Shown: positions 34,329 to 45,920 of the stretch, one piece after another
Position numbering within the stretch: position 1 is the first letter of the stretch
Layout of the letters: the number at the start of each line of letters is the position of its first letter
Source: Eucommia ulmoides
Lineage: Eukaryota; Streptophyta; Magnoliopsida; Garryales; Eucommiaceae
Direction of reading: 5' to 3'
Length of the DNA: 64,000 bases
NCBI GenBank assembly: GCA_016647705.1
Contig: CM028334.1
Span: forward strand, 11,379,546 to 11,443,545
Program-made: the position numbers and the translations under genes
The notes under the pieces: model-generated
What the model saw: only the letters and a program-made list of their open reading frames with translations
Told to the model about the DNA's origin: nothing
The model's database searches: none

Positions 34329-34570
34329 CATATATTCATACATATCCACACACCTTGGAAGGATCGGAGAATCCATAGAAAATAGAGATAGAGGAGAACC
34401 GGAGGAGAGAGAGAAAATGAAGAGAGAGAGAAGAGCAGGTCTCGTTCGACCGGAGTATGTTCGGCAGTGGTATGTTCTGTTTGGGGGGTTGGTGAGTGTG
34501 TATGTGTTTTCTATTTTGTTCGTTTGTGTGTATATGCGCTGTTTCGTCATTGGCCGGTGTGTGGGTGTCG

Positions 34571-34703
34571 TCCAACTATATTTGTGCTTGCATTTAACCT
34601 ACCAAAACTTTGTGTGCGCCTTTCCCAAGGTTCTAAGTAGTAACGATATGGGGTATAACGCCCGTAACGGGGTCCAATCCCGTTACATTGAGGTGTAATA
34701 GTC
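34571..34703. repeat. 133-bp repeat, copy also at 5161-5293
   Basis: Same sequence as 5161-5293 with about ten differences. It stands about 730 bases upstream of the point where homology between the two CHX blocks becomes continuous. Confidence 0.6.
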
Positions 34704-35437
34704 GTTAAACCATTGTATAACTTGGAATTGTACTACCAGATTCTAGTCTCCTTCCCTAGTTGTTTCCCAGGCTTTGCAGGCTCTCCAAGTTGTTGATTCC
34801 CACTGTCCGACATTTGGTTTTCAACCTACAACACCTTTGTTCAGCAATTTAGTTGCAGCCCTTTGCTCCATAGTTGGTCCTTTCCCTATTTCTTCCCCTT
34901 TGACCATTTTAACAACCCTATTCTTTCATTTCTTCCTCATTTCAACTATTGTCTTTCATTCATTTCTCCAATTTTTTCTTTCCCATTTCAACTCTATTTA
35001 CTCTTTTATTATATTTGTGTAATATTTTTTTATCAAATGTTGTGTGTATTATTTTATTCTGTTAAGATTGTTTAGTTCAACGGTTTTTTGTTTAATTTTT
35101 CATATCTTTGTATATGTAGTTAAATGTTATAATATCTATTAAAATGTGTCCATTAAGAGTTAAATGAATAAAACAATTACTATTATGTATTGAATTTTGG
35201 AAGATGTTCTAGTGATTTTAAAAAATTTATGACCGTTACAGCCAATTTTCGTTAGAACAAGCCAATACTCCCAATACTGTATACCGTGACCATTACCGTT
35301 AGGTAACGCAATTCCACGATTTAAAACTCTGGTCTCCCTTAAAGTCCCTTAAAACAATCACATGCGCAACATGTCTATTTTTTATCCAAAATTATAATAG
35401 GGATAATGACTTGATCTGTAGTGGGATGATGGTTAGA
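34704..35437. other. Spacer upstream of CHX copy B, possible MITE
   Basis: Pyrimidine-rich at 34850-35000. Near 35310-35335 the phrase ends CACGATTTAAAACTCTGG, whose complement resembles the CCAAGGTTCTAAGTAGTAA phrase at about 34624, hinting at a ~700-bp element with inverted ends. No gene. Confidence 0.3.
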
Positions 35438-35853
35438 AAACTTTAAGGTGTTATATGTTTAAATTAAAACTCTTAAGGACTGAAGTGATATTTTGGTCAA
35501 CCATTAGGAGTACAAATTGTCAAAACCCCTTTTATGTTTGTGGTGATGAGTTAAATATTGATCTTTTCTTCGGGTCAAAACCCTTCTTTGCTCAAAATAT
35601 CTATTATTAAATGATCCTAAATATTAATTAACATTCTATAATGCTTGGATTAGCACTCTTCTCTCACCCATTTCCTAATGTTCTTCCATATCTAATCTCC
35701 ATTTGTTGTTCTCTTTCCTCTCTCTCTCTCTCTCTTTCTCTCTCTACAAATTCATTTTCTCTCCTCCCCCTCTTTCATGTGTTTACAAAATTCTCTGAAA
35801 TCATGAAACCAACAGATATTTCATATGCATGTATAGGGTAAAATGAACTAAAT

Positions 35854-38802
35854 CCAAAGATAGTATTCTGTGTGTGAGGCTCCCGCCGAAAGTCCACTCC
35901 AATGGATTTTGGGATTCAAAGAACCCTTTTTTGTATTCATTATCGGTGCTGCAGTTAGAGATTGTCGTATTTTTTGGACTCACCCAAATCCTCTTTCGTG
36001 TTATGAGCCCCTTCGGATCGGCACTACTATTCAAAGAACCCTTTCGTGTTGGGATCGGCGCTTGTGGAAACGCTGGATTCGTTCGTTTCCGACATGTTTA
36101 TGCCGTTGTTCGTGAGCTTGAACATGGTCACGACGAATCTCCAGAAATTCGATCTCAGCCCTGCGTTTGCGGTGTCAAACATAATTCTCTACGTCGTCAT
36201 GTTGGCGGCGAAGATTTCTACTACAAGATGTCATTCAAGGATTCACTGGCGTTGGGTCTCATTATGAGTGCAAAAGGAGTGGCGGACTTGGCTTTTTTCC
36301 GCATGATGACAGATCTAAAGGTAACACACACACCAAACTCTAAAATAGCACCAAATAAAATCTGGGGTTTTGACACTTTATACCCCTAAAACTTTACCAT
36401 TATTTTAATTTGGTCGCTATAGTTGTAATTTGAAATTCCATAATCATCCCACTTCAGCTCAAATTAATAGCCCCACTACAATTTTGGATGATAAACAGTC
36501 AATTAACATACATCTTACTATTTTTAAAGGGACTTTCTAAGCATTCCCAACCTCTTCCTCCCATTTATAAATTTTATACAAAAATATTCGGAGTATTTGG
36601 GCAAAAAGGAGAATGGGAGGAAGGGGGAAGAATTGAAATCTTCTGTAAAGCCTCTTAAAAACATCAAGTGCATGACAGACGATTGTTTTTCGTTCCAAAA
36701 TTGTAATGGGTATATATTATTCGGACTATAGTGGGATGATTAAAAAATTGAGATGCTATATATTCAAATTAACGTTTTGGGGACCAAAGTGAAGTTGGTC
36801 AAAGTTAAAATTAGAAAAATGTCAAAACCCATAAAATCAAGGGAATCTTGTTGAGAATTCTCAAGAATCAAAAAAACTAATTTCTAAGAACTATATCATG
36901 TATTAAAAAATTACTGTTACAGAACTCCGCAGAAAGATGATTTTATGAAATGGGACATTTCACCAAATTTCCCTAAAATCAAATGACATACTTGAAATGT
37001 CTCATGTTAACATGGATATTTTAAGCTTTTCGCCAATTTTAATTTAATTACAAAAAATTGAAATATAGTCCAAAAAATAAAATATCTATTTCCAAAATAT
37101 AGAGTTTAGTAATAAAATAAAATTGAAAATTACATGGTCATAAAATAAAATTGAACCCATGAACAAGTTAGCCTAGTCTAATTAGTTTCAAGTACACTTT
37201 TTTCTTCTTCTACCCTTTCTTTTTCTTTTTTTTTCTTTTTTTTTTTTTAAGGTATATCTTGGTCAGTTTATATGCATCTTGACTAATTATCTTCCTGGAC
37301 GATTTTAAGAACGCCTCTTATATCGACTTTGTGCATTCAAGATTAAATTTAAGATTTAATTCTTGAAATATTCTCCATAAGAATCGAATCCTGGTTGACA
37401 AATAAATGACATCTCCACTTATCAAAATTTCTAAAAACATGAATTTGGCACCATTAAAGTAAAAAATTTGTAGATTTATAGCTTTTTTGGGGAGAGGTTT
37501 ACAATAAAGTGTGTCCGGACCAACTTACGTGTATATCGACTAATCACCTCACCGGGCGATTTTAAGGTAGCACTCCCCCACATCGGCTTGGTGCATTCAA
37601 GACTAAATTCAAGATTTAATTTCCGGAGTGCTCCTCAAGAGAGTCAAACCATAGTTGAAAAAAAAATGAGGCATATCCCCTTGTTAACCAGACTAATAGT
37701 TACAGCTAATATTTTACTTTTGGTACTGCAGATCATCAATAAAGGCATCTTTACGACCATAATAGTTGTTATTGCAATTTCATCGACACTTATACCAATT
37801 GCCATGAAAAGGCTATACAATCCCTCCACAAAATATGTTGGCTACCAGAGAAGAAACATCATGAACTCCAAACGCAACAACAGGTTACCCATACTCTCCT
37901 GCATTCGCCGGCCAGACAACGTCACCTCCATCATCGATCTACTCGACACCTCGTCTCCTTCTGCCGATAGTCCCGTCGCCGTTTCCGTTCTCCACCTGGT
38001 TGAGCTGCGTGGTCGGGCCTCTCCAGTGTTCATCTACCACCACAGCAACGATAAAAACGCGATCGTCGACTGTTCTTATTCAGGAGGCATCATCGCGGCC
38101 TTCGTGCAGTACACGGCCAAAAACGCCAGTACGACGACACTTCAGGCCTACACTGTGATCTCATCGTGCAACGTCATGCACGAGGAAATTTGTACTCTGG
38201 CGCTCAACAAGCTTGCGTCCATCACCGTCATGTCGTTCCATCGGAAATGGGGCACTGATGGATCGATTGAGTTTGAGGACCATAACTTGAGGACAGTTTA
38301 TTGCAATGTCCTCCACAAGGCTCCCTGTTCCGTTGGAATCCTCGTTTCATGTCAAGCAAACCTTTTCGCGTAGCTATGATTTTCCTAGGAGGAAACAACA
38401 ATCAAGGAGGGATTGACGTACGCCTTGCGAATGGCGAAAAACCCTAATGTTTGCCTCACTGTGATTCGATTGATTTCGATGGACGATCAATGCTCCAACG
38501 ATACGAAATTTGTTCGCGATCTGGACGTGTTGAACGATGCAAAACATGGTAAAGGTGTTCAGTACATAGAAAAAATGGTGACCAATGGGCCGGAGATGGC
38601 GGTGCTTGTTCGGCCATTGGTGAGTGAATTTGAACTTATAATAGTAGGGAGACGAAAAAATTTGAGATCGCCACAGACAGAAGGGCTCGATGAATGGAGC
38701 GAGTTCCCAGAGTTGGGGTTCATTGGAGACTTTCTCGTGTCGCCGGATCTTCATGGAGACGCTTCAATCCTTGTGTTACAACAACAACTCTGTTGTGGGT
38801 AG
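35854..38802 (+). pseudogene. CHX pseudogene, copy B
   Basis: The start reads ATG AAC TAA: 14 bases present in copy A are missing after codon 2. The frame of exon 1 continues (35874 on) to CCCTTCGGA at 36016, then a ~34-base filler leads into exon 2 at the position of LGSALVET (about 9716 in copy A). The end of exon 1, intron 1 and about two thirds of exon 2 are gone, removing most transmembrane helices. A further net loss of 22 bases occurs near 36211 (the KTVGAMAPAL segment). Exon 2 ends at 36320 and exon 3 runs from 37732, both with normal splice sites. In exon 3 a 28-base loss after LVS gives a stop at 38371-38373, and a 1-base gain near 38402 restores the frame to the final stop at 38800-38802. 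It cannot make an exchanger; a transcript could still exist. Confidence 0.93.
36321..37731 (+). other. Intron 2 of the CHX pseudogene
   Basis: 1411 bases. The first ~180 match copy A and the last ~60 match copy A; the middle is absent from copy A. Within it, 37240-37400 and 37490-37655 are diverged copies of one ~165-base repeat (sharing CATTCAAGA(T/C)TAAATT and AAGATTTAATT). Confidence 0.75.
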
Positions 38803-38988
38803 GCGGATTTTTTGTTCATAAGGAATTTCCTACACATGGAAGCTTATTGTAAATCTCATACTAAGCTTCCATTTTTTATCATATATATACAGAAATATAT
38901 TTTTTCAGTTGTCCAAAAAAAATACTTAAAATGATTTGGATATTACATTCTCAAGAACAAAGAATGTTTTACAACTGCATAATTTTTA

Positions 38989-39612
38989 GGGAAAAGTACG
39001 TTTTAAACCCTTTAAGTATTGGCACGTTTCTAAATGGTCTCTCTCCATTTGAGCCTTTTTTTTTTTAAACCCTCTAGGTATCAGCCCGTTTTTATTCAGT
39101 CATTTCGTCAAAAAATCTGTAAAACATAACAGAATAGAGGGACAATATGTCTTTTTATATATTTATAATTTTTAAATGATTTTTTTAATCTCCCGCTCCC
39201 TCTCTCTCTCCTTCCTCCCCCCTTCCTTCCTCCCTCTTTCTCTATTCCTCCTTCCCTCTTCTCTCTCCCTCCCTCCCTCTCCCCTCCGGCTGGAACAGGG
39301 GGTGGTAACACCCTGTGAAAAACAGAGGGTGAACACCCCCTGTTACGGGGTGGTTACGGCTGGCGGGGAGAGGGAGAGAGAGAAAGTGTGTTGAGCGGGA
39401 GAGAGAGATGGGTCAAAAAAAAATAATTAAAAATGAAAAAATATAAAATGACGATTTTGTCCTCAAAATTCTGTTAGTTTGAACGGTTTTTTTGACAGAA
39501 TGACTAAATGAAAATATGTTGATACATAGAGAGTTTAAAGTGAAACGCTCAAATGGATGGGGACCATTTAGAAATTCGTCAATACCTAGAGGGTTTAAAA
39601 TGTATCTTTCCC
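38989..39612. mobile_element. MULE-type MITE, 624 bp, long inverted arms
   Basis: Starts GGGAAAAGTACGTTTTAAACC and ends GGTTTAAAATGTATCTTTCCC; the arms are complementary for more than 100 bases. Perfect 9-bp target duplications TAATTTTTA lie at 38980-38988 and 39613-39621, the length expected for Mutator-like transposition. Copy A shows the empty site with one TAATTTTTA. The centre has a pyrimidine block (39188-39293) facing a purine block (39360-39410), so nearly the whole element can fold. No coding sequence. Confidence 0.93.
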
Positions 39613-41079
39613 TAATTTTTAATTATCATATTCATCCAATTCTTAGCCCTAAGTTTGTTTTGTTCATTTGTAATAATCTCAGGAAGTAAATTTACAAATT
39701 GCAAATTAAATGATTAATTATTGTAAGAACTCAATGGGCCTGACTCACTCTCGAAAAATGCCTTAAAGGAGAAGGATTGTTCTCGACTTTATACAGAGCT
39801 CAGGATTAGATAACACAAGTGAGGTGGGATTCAACAAGTTCCCTTACACGTAGGGTCAACTTTGCTAAACTACTACGGATGGATATTGGAAGGCCTAACA
39901 CTAATGTGGGATTAAATACGCCTCCTCACGTGCAAGGTGAACTTTACCAAATTAGTACGAATGGATATCGGCGGGGAAGGGGGGTGTTAGCCCCTAACAA
40001 TACTGGAGGGCTAATTAGCACGGACATAGTGCACTTTACTACTGGACGTGGTGTGGGCGGCACAAACAAAGGCGTTGACAACAAAGACACCAACCTGGTG
40101 TAACTTGGTGGACAGCGTTGCGGCATACCACCAGTGGGTATTGGGCGATCCTAGGTACAACTCTAAGATCGGTGCTATGTGGGTGCATGGCAATGAGCAA
40201 GACCTTGACACGCGACCAAGGCAATGAGGTCCAAGACGCGGCAACATGCGTTAGAAGAATAAGGAGGCGTTAGACCAAGCTGTTGGGCAAACGTTGGCAA
40301 AATGGTATGCTGTTGGGCAACATGGACGCACGTTGGCGGAGTTGGCAGAGGACACCGAAAATGGGTTTCATGGAGAGTAATGGGACCAATGGAAGACCTT
40401 GGTGCAGTACTAAGGCAAAACGGTGCAATATAGGTGCAACGCTACGTTGCAGGTAAGGTCATCTGCGTAACATAACGTACCATTGGACGGCGGTGCATTC
40501 TGGTGCTGAAAATACATATGGACATTGGGAAATCGTTGGGCACAATGACGCAGCAGATGCAACAGAACGACAAAATTGTGTTTGGCAGTTGGGACTTAGC
40601 TGATGGTGGATTTCAGTTAAAGAAAGCAGTTTCATGGCATGTGCTAATCATATGGGTCAATTATGGAACAATTTTGGTGGCTGGACACAAAATTGCCATG
40701 TAAACTATTGTGCCAAGTGTCCAGAATCTGTGAGACAATTTATTACATGTTTGCCTAGAAGTTAGGGGCTATTAACTACTGTTGTTGTCTATAACTATTG
40801 CAATTTCGAATTTGTTGGGTAGAGCAGTGAGTTATGATGTTTATGCCACCCGTAAGCCAGAATTTTGTATGTGAGTTTCCTTGTCTTGACTGAATAATAA
40901 AACGAGGTTGGTTGCGGTTGTAATATTGTGTTTTATATAGTTTTTTGGGACGTGTGAGTGCATCTTGGTGGGTATGACAATGGGTTGTCTGGGAACCGTA
41001 TGAGCGGCTAACTAGTTGTCAATACAACTTGGTCATCACTCGGTTAGAAAATTCGTGATGAAAATTCGACTGTGTAACA

Positions 41080-41915
41080 AAGGGTATCAGAGCAGGGCTA
41101 CGAGTAGCCTCTGCATCGGCATACGAATGTCCCACATCATTGGAGGAACGAGGAGGCGTTGGACTAAGCTATTGGGCGTGCATCAACATTACGTTGTTGG
41201 TGACAACAGACATACCAGAAGCGATCTGAAATTGACTATGAGATGTTGATTTGCAAACGGGCGTCTTACATCGTTGGAGGAATGACGAGGCGTTGGACCA
41301 AGCTATTGGGCACACGTTGACACTACGTTGTCGGTGGACAACAATCGAACCGAGTACGGTCTGAAATCAGGTACGCGGTGATGCCTGATTTGGGATATAG
41401 GATTCCGGAAAACATCCTATGCTCCGTGTTGAAATATAACTAGAGGTGGCTAGTTATTATGGGATTTCCAAACGAGGTTTGTTGTGGTAGCAAACGGACT
41501 GGTGGCTATTCCGGTCACGGAAGGCGTTTTGTCGCCAACACGTTGCAATGGACTTGTGGAAATACTGCAGGTATAATGAGAAGACTATAGAAGTATAGTA
41601 GGCATAGGTGTATGCCAAATTCAGTTACTGTGGTAGCAACGGGCTGATAGTCAATCCGGTCACGGAAGGCGTTCTGTGGTGAACACTTTGCAGGGAGGTG
41701 CAACGGACAGGAGACAAGTCTACAGACAGTTTGAGAAAATTGTGGCAGATGCAATTAACAAACACGTTGTACTGAGTTGCAACGAACCGATGGAAATACT
41801 GCGGGCAGATTAAGAAGACTGTAGTAGTACTGTTGGCATATGTATATGCCAAAACCAGTGGGTCGAGCTGGGATCGATCCGACGAGGATGTCGGATTCAT
41901 TTGATGGGGGTGGTT
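41080..41915 (+). other. Interior of the non-autonomous LTR element
   Basis: 836 bases without a credible frame. It contains internal repeats: phrases with GAGGCGTTGGA and AAGCTATTGGGC recur at about 41150 and 41288, and GTCACGGAAGGCGTT recurs at about 41514 and 41660. Confidence 0.6.
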
Positions 41916-42155
41916 TGTAAGCCCCTAACAAAACTGGATGACCAGTTGGCACAGACATGGTACATTTTGCTACTGAACGTGGTGTGGGCGGCACAAACGA
42001 AGGTATTGGTAACAAAGGCACCAACTTGGTGCAACTCGGTGGATAGCGTAGTGGCACAACATCAGCGGGTATTGGGCGTTGTGTTGGGCAATCCTAGGTG
42101 CAATACTAGAATCGATGCTATGTGGGTTCATGGCAATGAGCAAGACATTGGCACG

Positions 42156-43691
42156 TAGTGGCCGCAAATAAAGCGCTGCCACTTTCCCCGCAAGTGTACG
42201 GATCAAATTTTAGTATAGTGGACCTTTCGGTCGGGTATCGTATCCACAGGGATTGATTGAGATTACTATCGAGTATCGCGATTGTCATAACCTAATTTTA
42301 TCTAGGCGCTAAAAATGGAATTTAATTTAACACTAATACTAAACTAAAATACTAATTAAGTTAATTATACTATAAATACGAATTTAATATTGTTCAGGGG
42401 AGTAGATTTCCTAGGGATTAACTTTATTACTTAAATGCGTTTGATTTCGTTTTAGTTAACATTAACGGTGTTCGGCGTATCCGACAATCTCAGTTCGTAA
42501 ACTCCCTCGCCACCTCTTCCAAGTGTAAGACGGGGGAATACGTGACTTCATGTCAATGCCGAAGTCTCCATCAACGTCTTAACGACTCTAGGTCACGTGA
42601 GTCTCGCCCCAACGTCATTGATTGCACACTTTCTAATGCCCTTCCAGGTCGTTAGATTGTCGTGTTGTGTTAACCCTAATCCGAATCCGGGGTTACCTCT
42701 TCCGAGTGTCAAACCCCGTATTCTCAATATATCAAAACTAGCATATAATCATAAAAAACACAGCAACACAATCAACATACGAAGAACAACCAAGAACGAA
42801 ACACAAATTCAACTAAAACTACATTTTCATAAATAATACGTTAATCCCTATTACAATCCATGTTTAACTCATGGCTCTAACTGTTTATACAATGTCAAAC
42901 GAGCTAAACATGCTCAACAACTGCCAAAATGAAGAAAACAAAGAGAAAAAAACGAGCAACTTAGCCGATATCCGAAGATTTGCCGCTAGAAACGTCGACC
43001 GATCACTTCCCTCTTCATCCTCCACCTCGGGTTGAGAGCTCTCCCTCAAAAATCCCTAATTATACCTTTAGAGATAGCCTAAGGGGCTCAAAAATACAAG
43101 AGAGTCCGGAGAGGGGAGAGGAGAGGGGATATTTATAGCCAAAATATCTTTAAAATATCTAAAAATATCTCAAGACTGTGCAGGGAAAATTCGCCTAGGC
43201 GGTGGATTCTTCGCCTAGGCGGAGTTAGGTCGGTTCGGTCTGATCGCCTAAGCGATGAAGTAAGCGGTGGACTGGGAGAACATTCTGTTGGATTTCCGCC
43301 TAGGCGAAGAAAACTTCGCCTAGGCGAGCGGCTGTCAGTAGCCCATCTGCGTCTTCTACTGGATTTCCGCCTAGGCGATAGAATCTTCGCCTAGGCGGTC
43401 GTCCGTCAGTAACATTTTGCTCTTCTCAGCATCTTCACCACTTAGGTTGTGGTCTAGACGCCTAAGCGGTGGACCTGTTTCATCTTTTTAGCCTCCGAGC
43501 TTGTTTATCCACCGTAACTTCGAACCGCTTTGGTTCGATCTTATCGTTTTAGCTCCAGTTTTCTATCTTTTTACCCCACACATCTGATTAATACAAAAAG
43601 ATAAAAACTAATTAAAACATAATAAAAATAACTATAAACGTACTCGAAAACTAACAAATTTGGATTTGAAATAGATAAGTTTTTCACACCA
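42156..43691. mobile_element. Nested LTR-type element, 1536 bp
   Basis: Inserted in the 3' LTR above: the LTR text breaks after GCACG at 42151-42155 and resumes with GCACG at 43692-43696, a perfect 5-bp target duplication, and the uninterrupted 5' LTR shows the joined form. Contains CCCGCAAGTGTACGGATCAA and GTATCGTATCCACAGGGATT, phrases familiar from plant LTR-element ends. No coding sequence; probably a solo LTR (ends TAGTGG and ACACCA). Confidence 0.82.
43192..43397. repeat. Three pairs of perfect CGCCTAGGCG palindromes
   Basis: Perfect 10-bp palindromes start at 43192, 43212, 43297, 43317, 43368 and 43388. Within each pair the starts are exactly 20 bases apart. The middle pair is itself an inverted repeat: CGCCTAGGCGAAG, four bases, CTTCGCCTAGGCG. 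Degenerate members lie at about 43243 and 43457. Confidence 0.93.
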
Positions 43692-44543
43692 GCACGCGGC
43701 TAAGGCAACGAGGGTCAAGACGCGGCAGCATGCGTTAGAGGAATGAGGAGGCGTCGGACCAAACTGTTGAGCGAGCGTTGGCAAAATGGTGTGCTGTTGG
43801 GCAACGCGGACGCACATTGGCGGCATTGGCGGAGGATGTCGATAATAGGTTTCATGAGAAGTCATGGGACCAACGAAAGACCTTGGTGCGGTACCAAGGC
43901 AAAACGACGCAACGCTAAGTTGTGGTCAGGGTTATGTAAGTGACATGACGTACTGTTGGGCGGCGATGCATTCTGGTACTGAAAATGCATACGGACGTTG
44001 GCAAGACGTTGGACGCAATGACACAGCAGATGTAATGGAACGACAAAATTGTGTTGGGTAGCTGGGATTTAGCTGATGGCAGATTTCAGTTAAGGAAAGT
44101 AGTTTCATGGCATGTGTGTCAAGTATGAAGCAGTTTTGGTGGCTGGACATAAAACTGCCCATGTAAACTGTTGTGCCAAGTGTCCAAACTCTATGGGATA
44201 GTTTATTGCATGTTTGACTAGCAGTTAGAGGCTGTTAACTACTATTGTTGTCTATAAGTACAGTAATTTCGGATTTCTTGAGTAGAGCAGTGAGTTATGA
44301 TGTTCCTGTCACCCTTATGCCAGAATTTTGTATGTGTGTTTCTTTATTTTGACTGAGTAATAAAACGAGGTTGGCTACGGCTGTAAACGTTGTGTTTTAT
44401 ACTATTTTCTGGGACGTGTGAGTGCGTCTAGGTGGGTATGACAGTGGACTGTCTGGGAACTGTACGAGCAGCTGACTAGTTGTCGGTGCAACTTGGACAT
44501 CACTCGGTTTGAAAATTCGTGGGAAAAATTCGACTGTATGACA

Positions 44544-45149
44544 AGGGGCAACATTGATATGGGATTTAACACGCCCAACATTAGACAAAAACCCTGACTG
44601 TGATACCATATAGAAACTCAATGGCTCTTACTCGCTCTCAAAAGATACCTTAAGAAAGGTGGATTACACCTAAACTTATATATAGCTCAGTATCCAGTAG
44701 CAGGCAATGTGGGATTCAACAAGCCCAATCACGTGTGAGGTGGACTTTGACAAACCACTACGAACGGATATCTGGGGGAGCCTAACATCAATGTGACATA
44801 CAACATGCTCCCTCATATACAAAGAAGACTTTGACAAACCACTGCAAACGGATATCAGGGACCCAACATTTATGTGGAATTCAACATGCCTCGTTTGGAT
44901 TGAGGAAAAGAGGAGGAGAGGGAAAGGAAGTCACCATTTTGTGTGTTTAGATAAAAAGGATGAAGAGAAAGAGATTTAAGACAAGATTTGAAAGGAAAGT
45001 AATTTGTTCCAAATTGGAATGATTCACCTTGGGCCATTTTATAGGTACATCTTTTTTTGTTGGTTGTACACCACTTAAAAATAAAAATAAAAATGATATG
45101 ATGTAATCTATACACATTTAGTTAGAACTTTATTTAGTAAATGGGTTGT
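44544..45149. other. Copy B repeat block and spacer
   Basis: Continuation of the LTR-like repeats (matching 18876-19200) and of the purine-rich spacer (19201-19459). It contains the primer-site-like phrase CTGTGATACCATAT at about 44598. Confidence 0.55.
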
Positions 45150-45920
45150 GGTCATTAAACTGTAGTCTCAAAAATGAAATGGGTAAATCAGTGCAACTCA
45201 TCATCGATGACATCCTACTTATTAGAATTCATGTGGGGATGATGTCATCAGCTAATGTATGTCTTTCTCAAACATTCTTCATGAAAAAATTAGGAGAAAT
45301 GTGTTATATACTCAGTATAAAAGTCAATATGTAGAATTAACCAACAAATACCTAGCAGATCCAAGTTTGGAATACTGAAAGACCATGACGACTATCTTAA
45401 AGTACCTGGACTAACGACAAATTTCTGGTTTATGGAGGAGGAGAACTAAGAGTTAACGGTTATATTAACTCAGATTTCAAATTCGATAAGAATGACCGAA
45501 AATCAACTTTTGAATATGTATTTTATCCTAAGTGATAGAGCTATTAGTTGGAGAAATTGTTAGAAAACTACAACCAGAGATTCCTTTATTGAGGTCGAGT
45601 ACATTGTCACGTCGGATGTAACAAAGGACAGTGTTTGGATTACGAATCTCACTAGTAAATTTGGCATAATTTCTGTCATTGAGTCATCGATGCCTTATTT
45701 TTGTGACAACAATGGGCTATAGTTCAGGCCAAAGAACCCAATCTCATTTGAAATCCAAACACATAGAGCAACACTTCCATTTGATTTGAGAGATTGGTAA
45801 AAGATATGATATTAATATTAAGAGAGTAGAAAAAAGTAACAATGTTACAGATTCGCTCACTCTGGAATTAATATTACAACATTTATACCGGCATCTAGAT
45901 ATGATGGGTGTTAGATACAA
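45150..45920 (+). pseudogene. Ty1/copia pol remnant, copy B
   Basis: The open start contains LIIDDILLIRIHVGMMSS, the copia RT catalytic region with I-D-D in place of the usual V-D-D, then MKKLGEMCYILSIKV. Past a stop come RNase H segments matching those at 22590-23115. It is the uninterrupted counterpart of the copy A remnant and supplies the empty site for solo LTR 19562-22444. Confidence 0.8.

Larger units (their letters stand above)
30144..34570 (+). mobile_element. Ty3/gypsy retrotransposon, decayed, truncated LTRs
   Basis: Order on the plus strand: last 334 bases of a 5' LTR ending GTCGTTACA (30477); primer site TGGTATCAGAGC (30482-30493); a decayed gag region; reverse transcriptase, RNase H and integrase remnants in that order, which is diagnostic of Ty3/gypsy; a polypurine tract AGGGGGAAAGAGT (33991-34003); and a 3' LTR starting TGTAAGACTCC at 34004, truncated near 34570. 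Many stops and frameshifts are present. It belongs to the same LTR family as the solo LTRs in this window, and so gives their polarity. Confidence 0.8.
39985..44543 (+). mobile_element. Non-autonomous LTR retrotransposon (no coding interior)
   Basis: 5' LTR 39985-41079 (1095 bp, TGTTAGCCCC to GTGTAACA), primer site GGGTATCAGAGC at 41082-41093 (one base off the standard), interior 41080-41915 of only 836 bases, polypurine tract GATGGGGGTGGTT (41903-41915), and 3' LTR 41916-44543 (TGTAAGCCCC to GTATGACA), which is about 1090 bp after removing nested element 42156-43691. No gag or pol text was found, so it would depend on another element's proteins. It lies within the copy B repeat block and is absent from copy A. 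The flanks are GGGGG and AGGGG, an imperfect target duplication. Confidence 0.87.

Noticed and set aside
41860-41900. tRNA-like phrase GGGATCGATCC
   Set aside because: No acceptor stem, D-arm or anticodon arm could be folded around it; it is interior of a retrotransposon.
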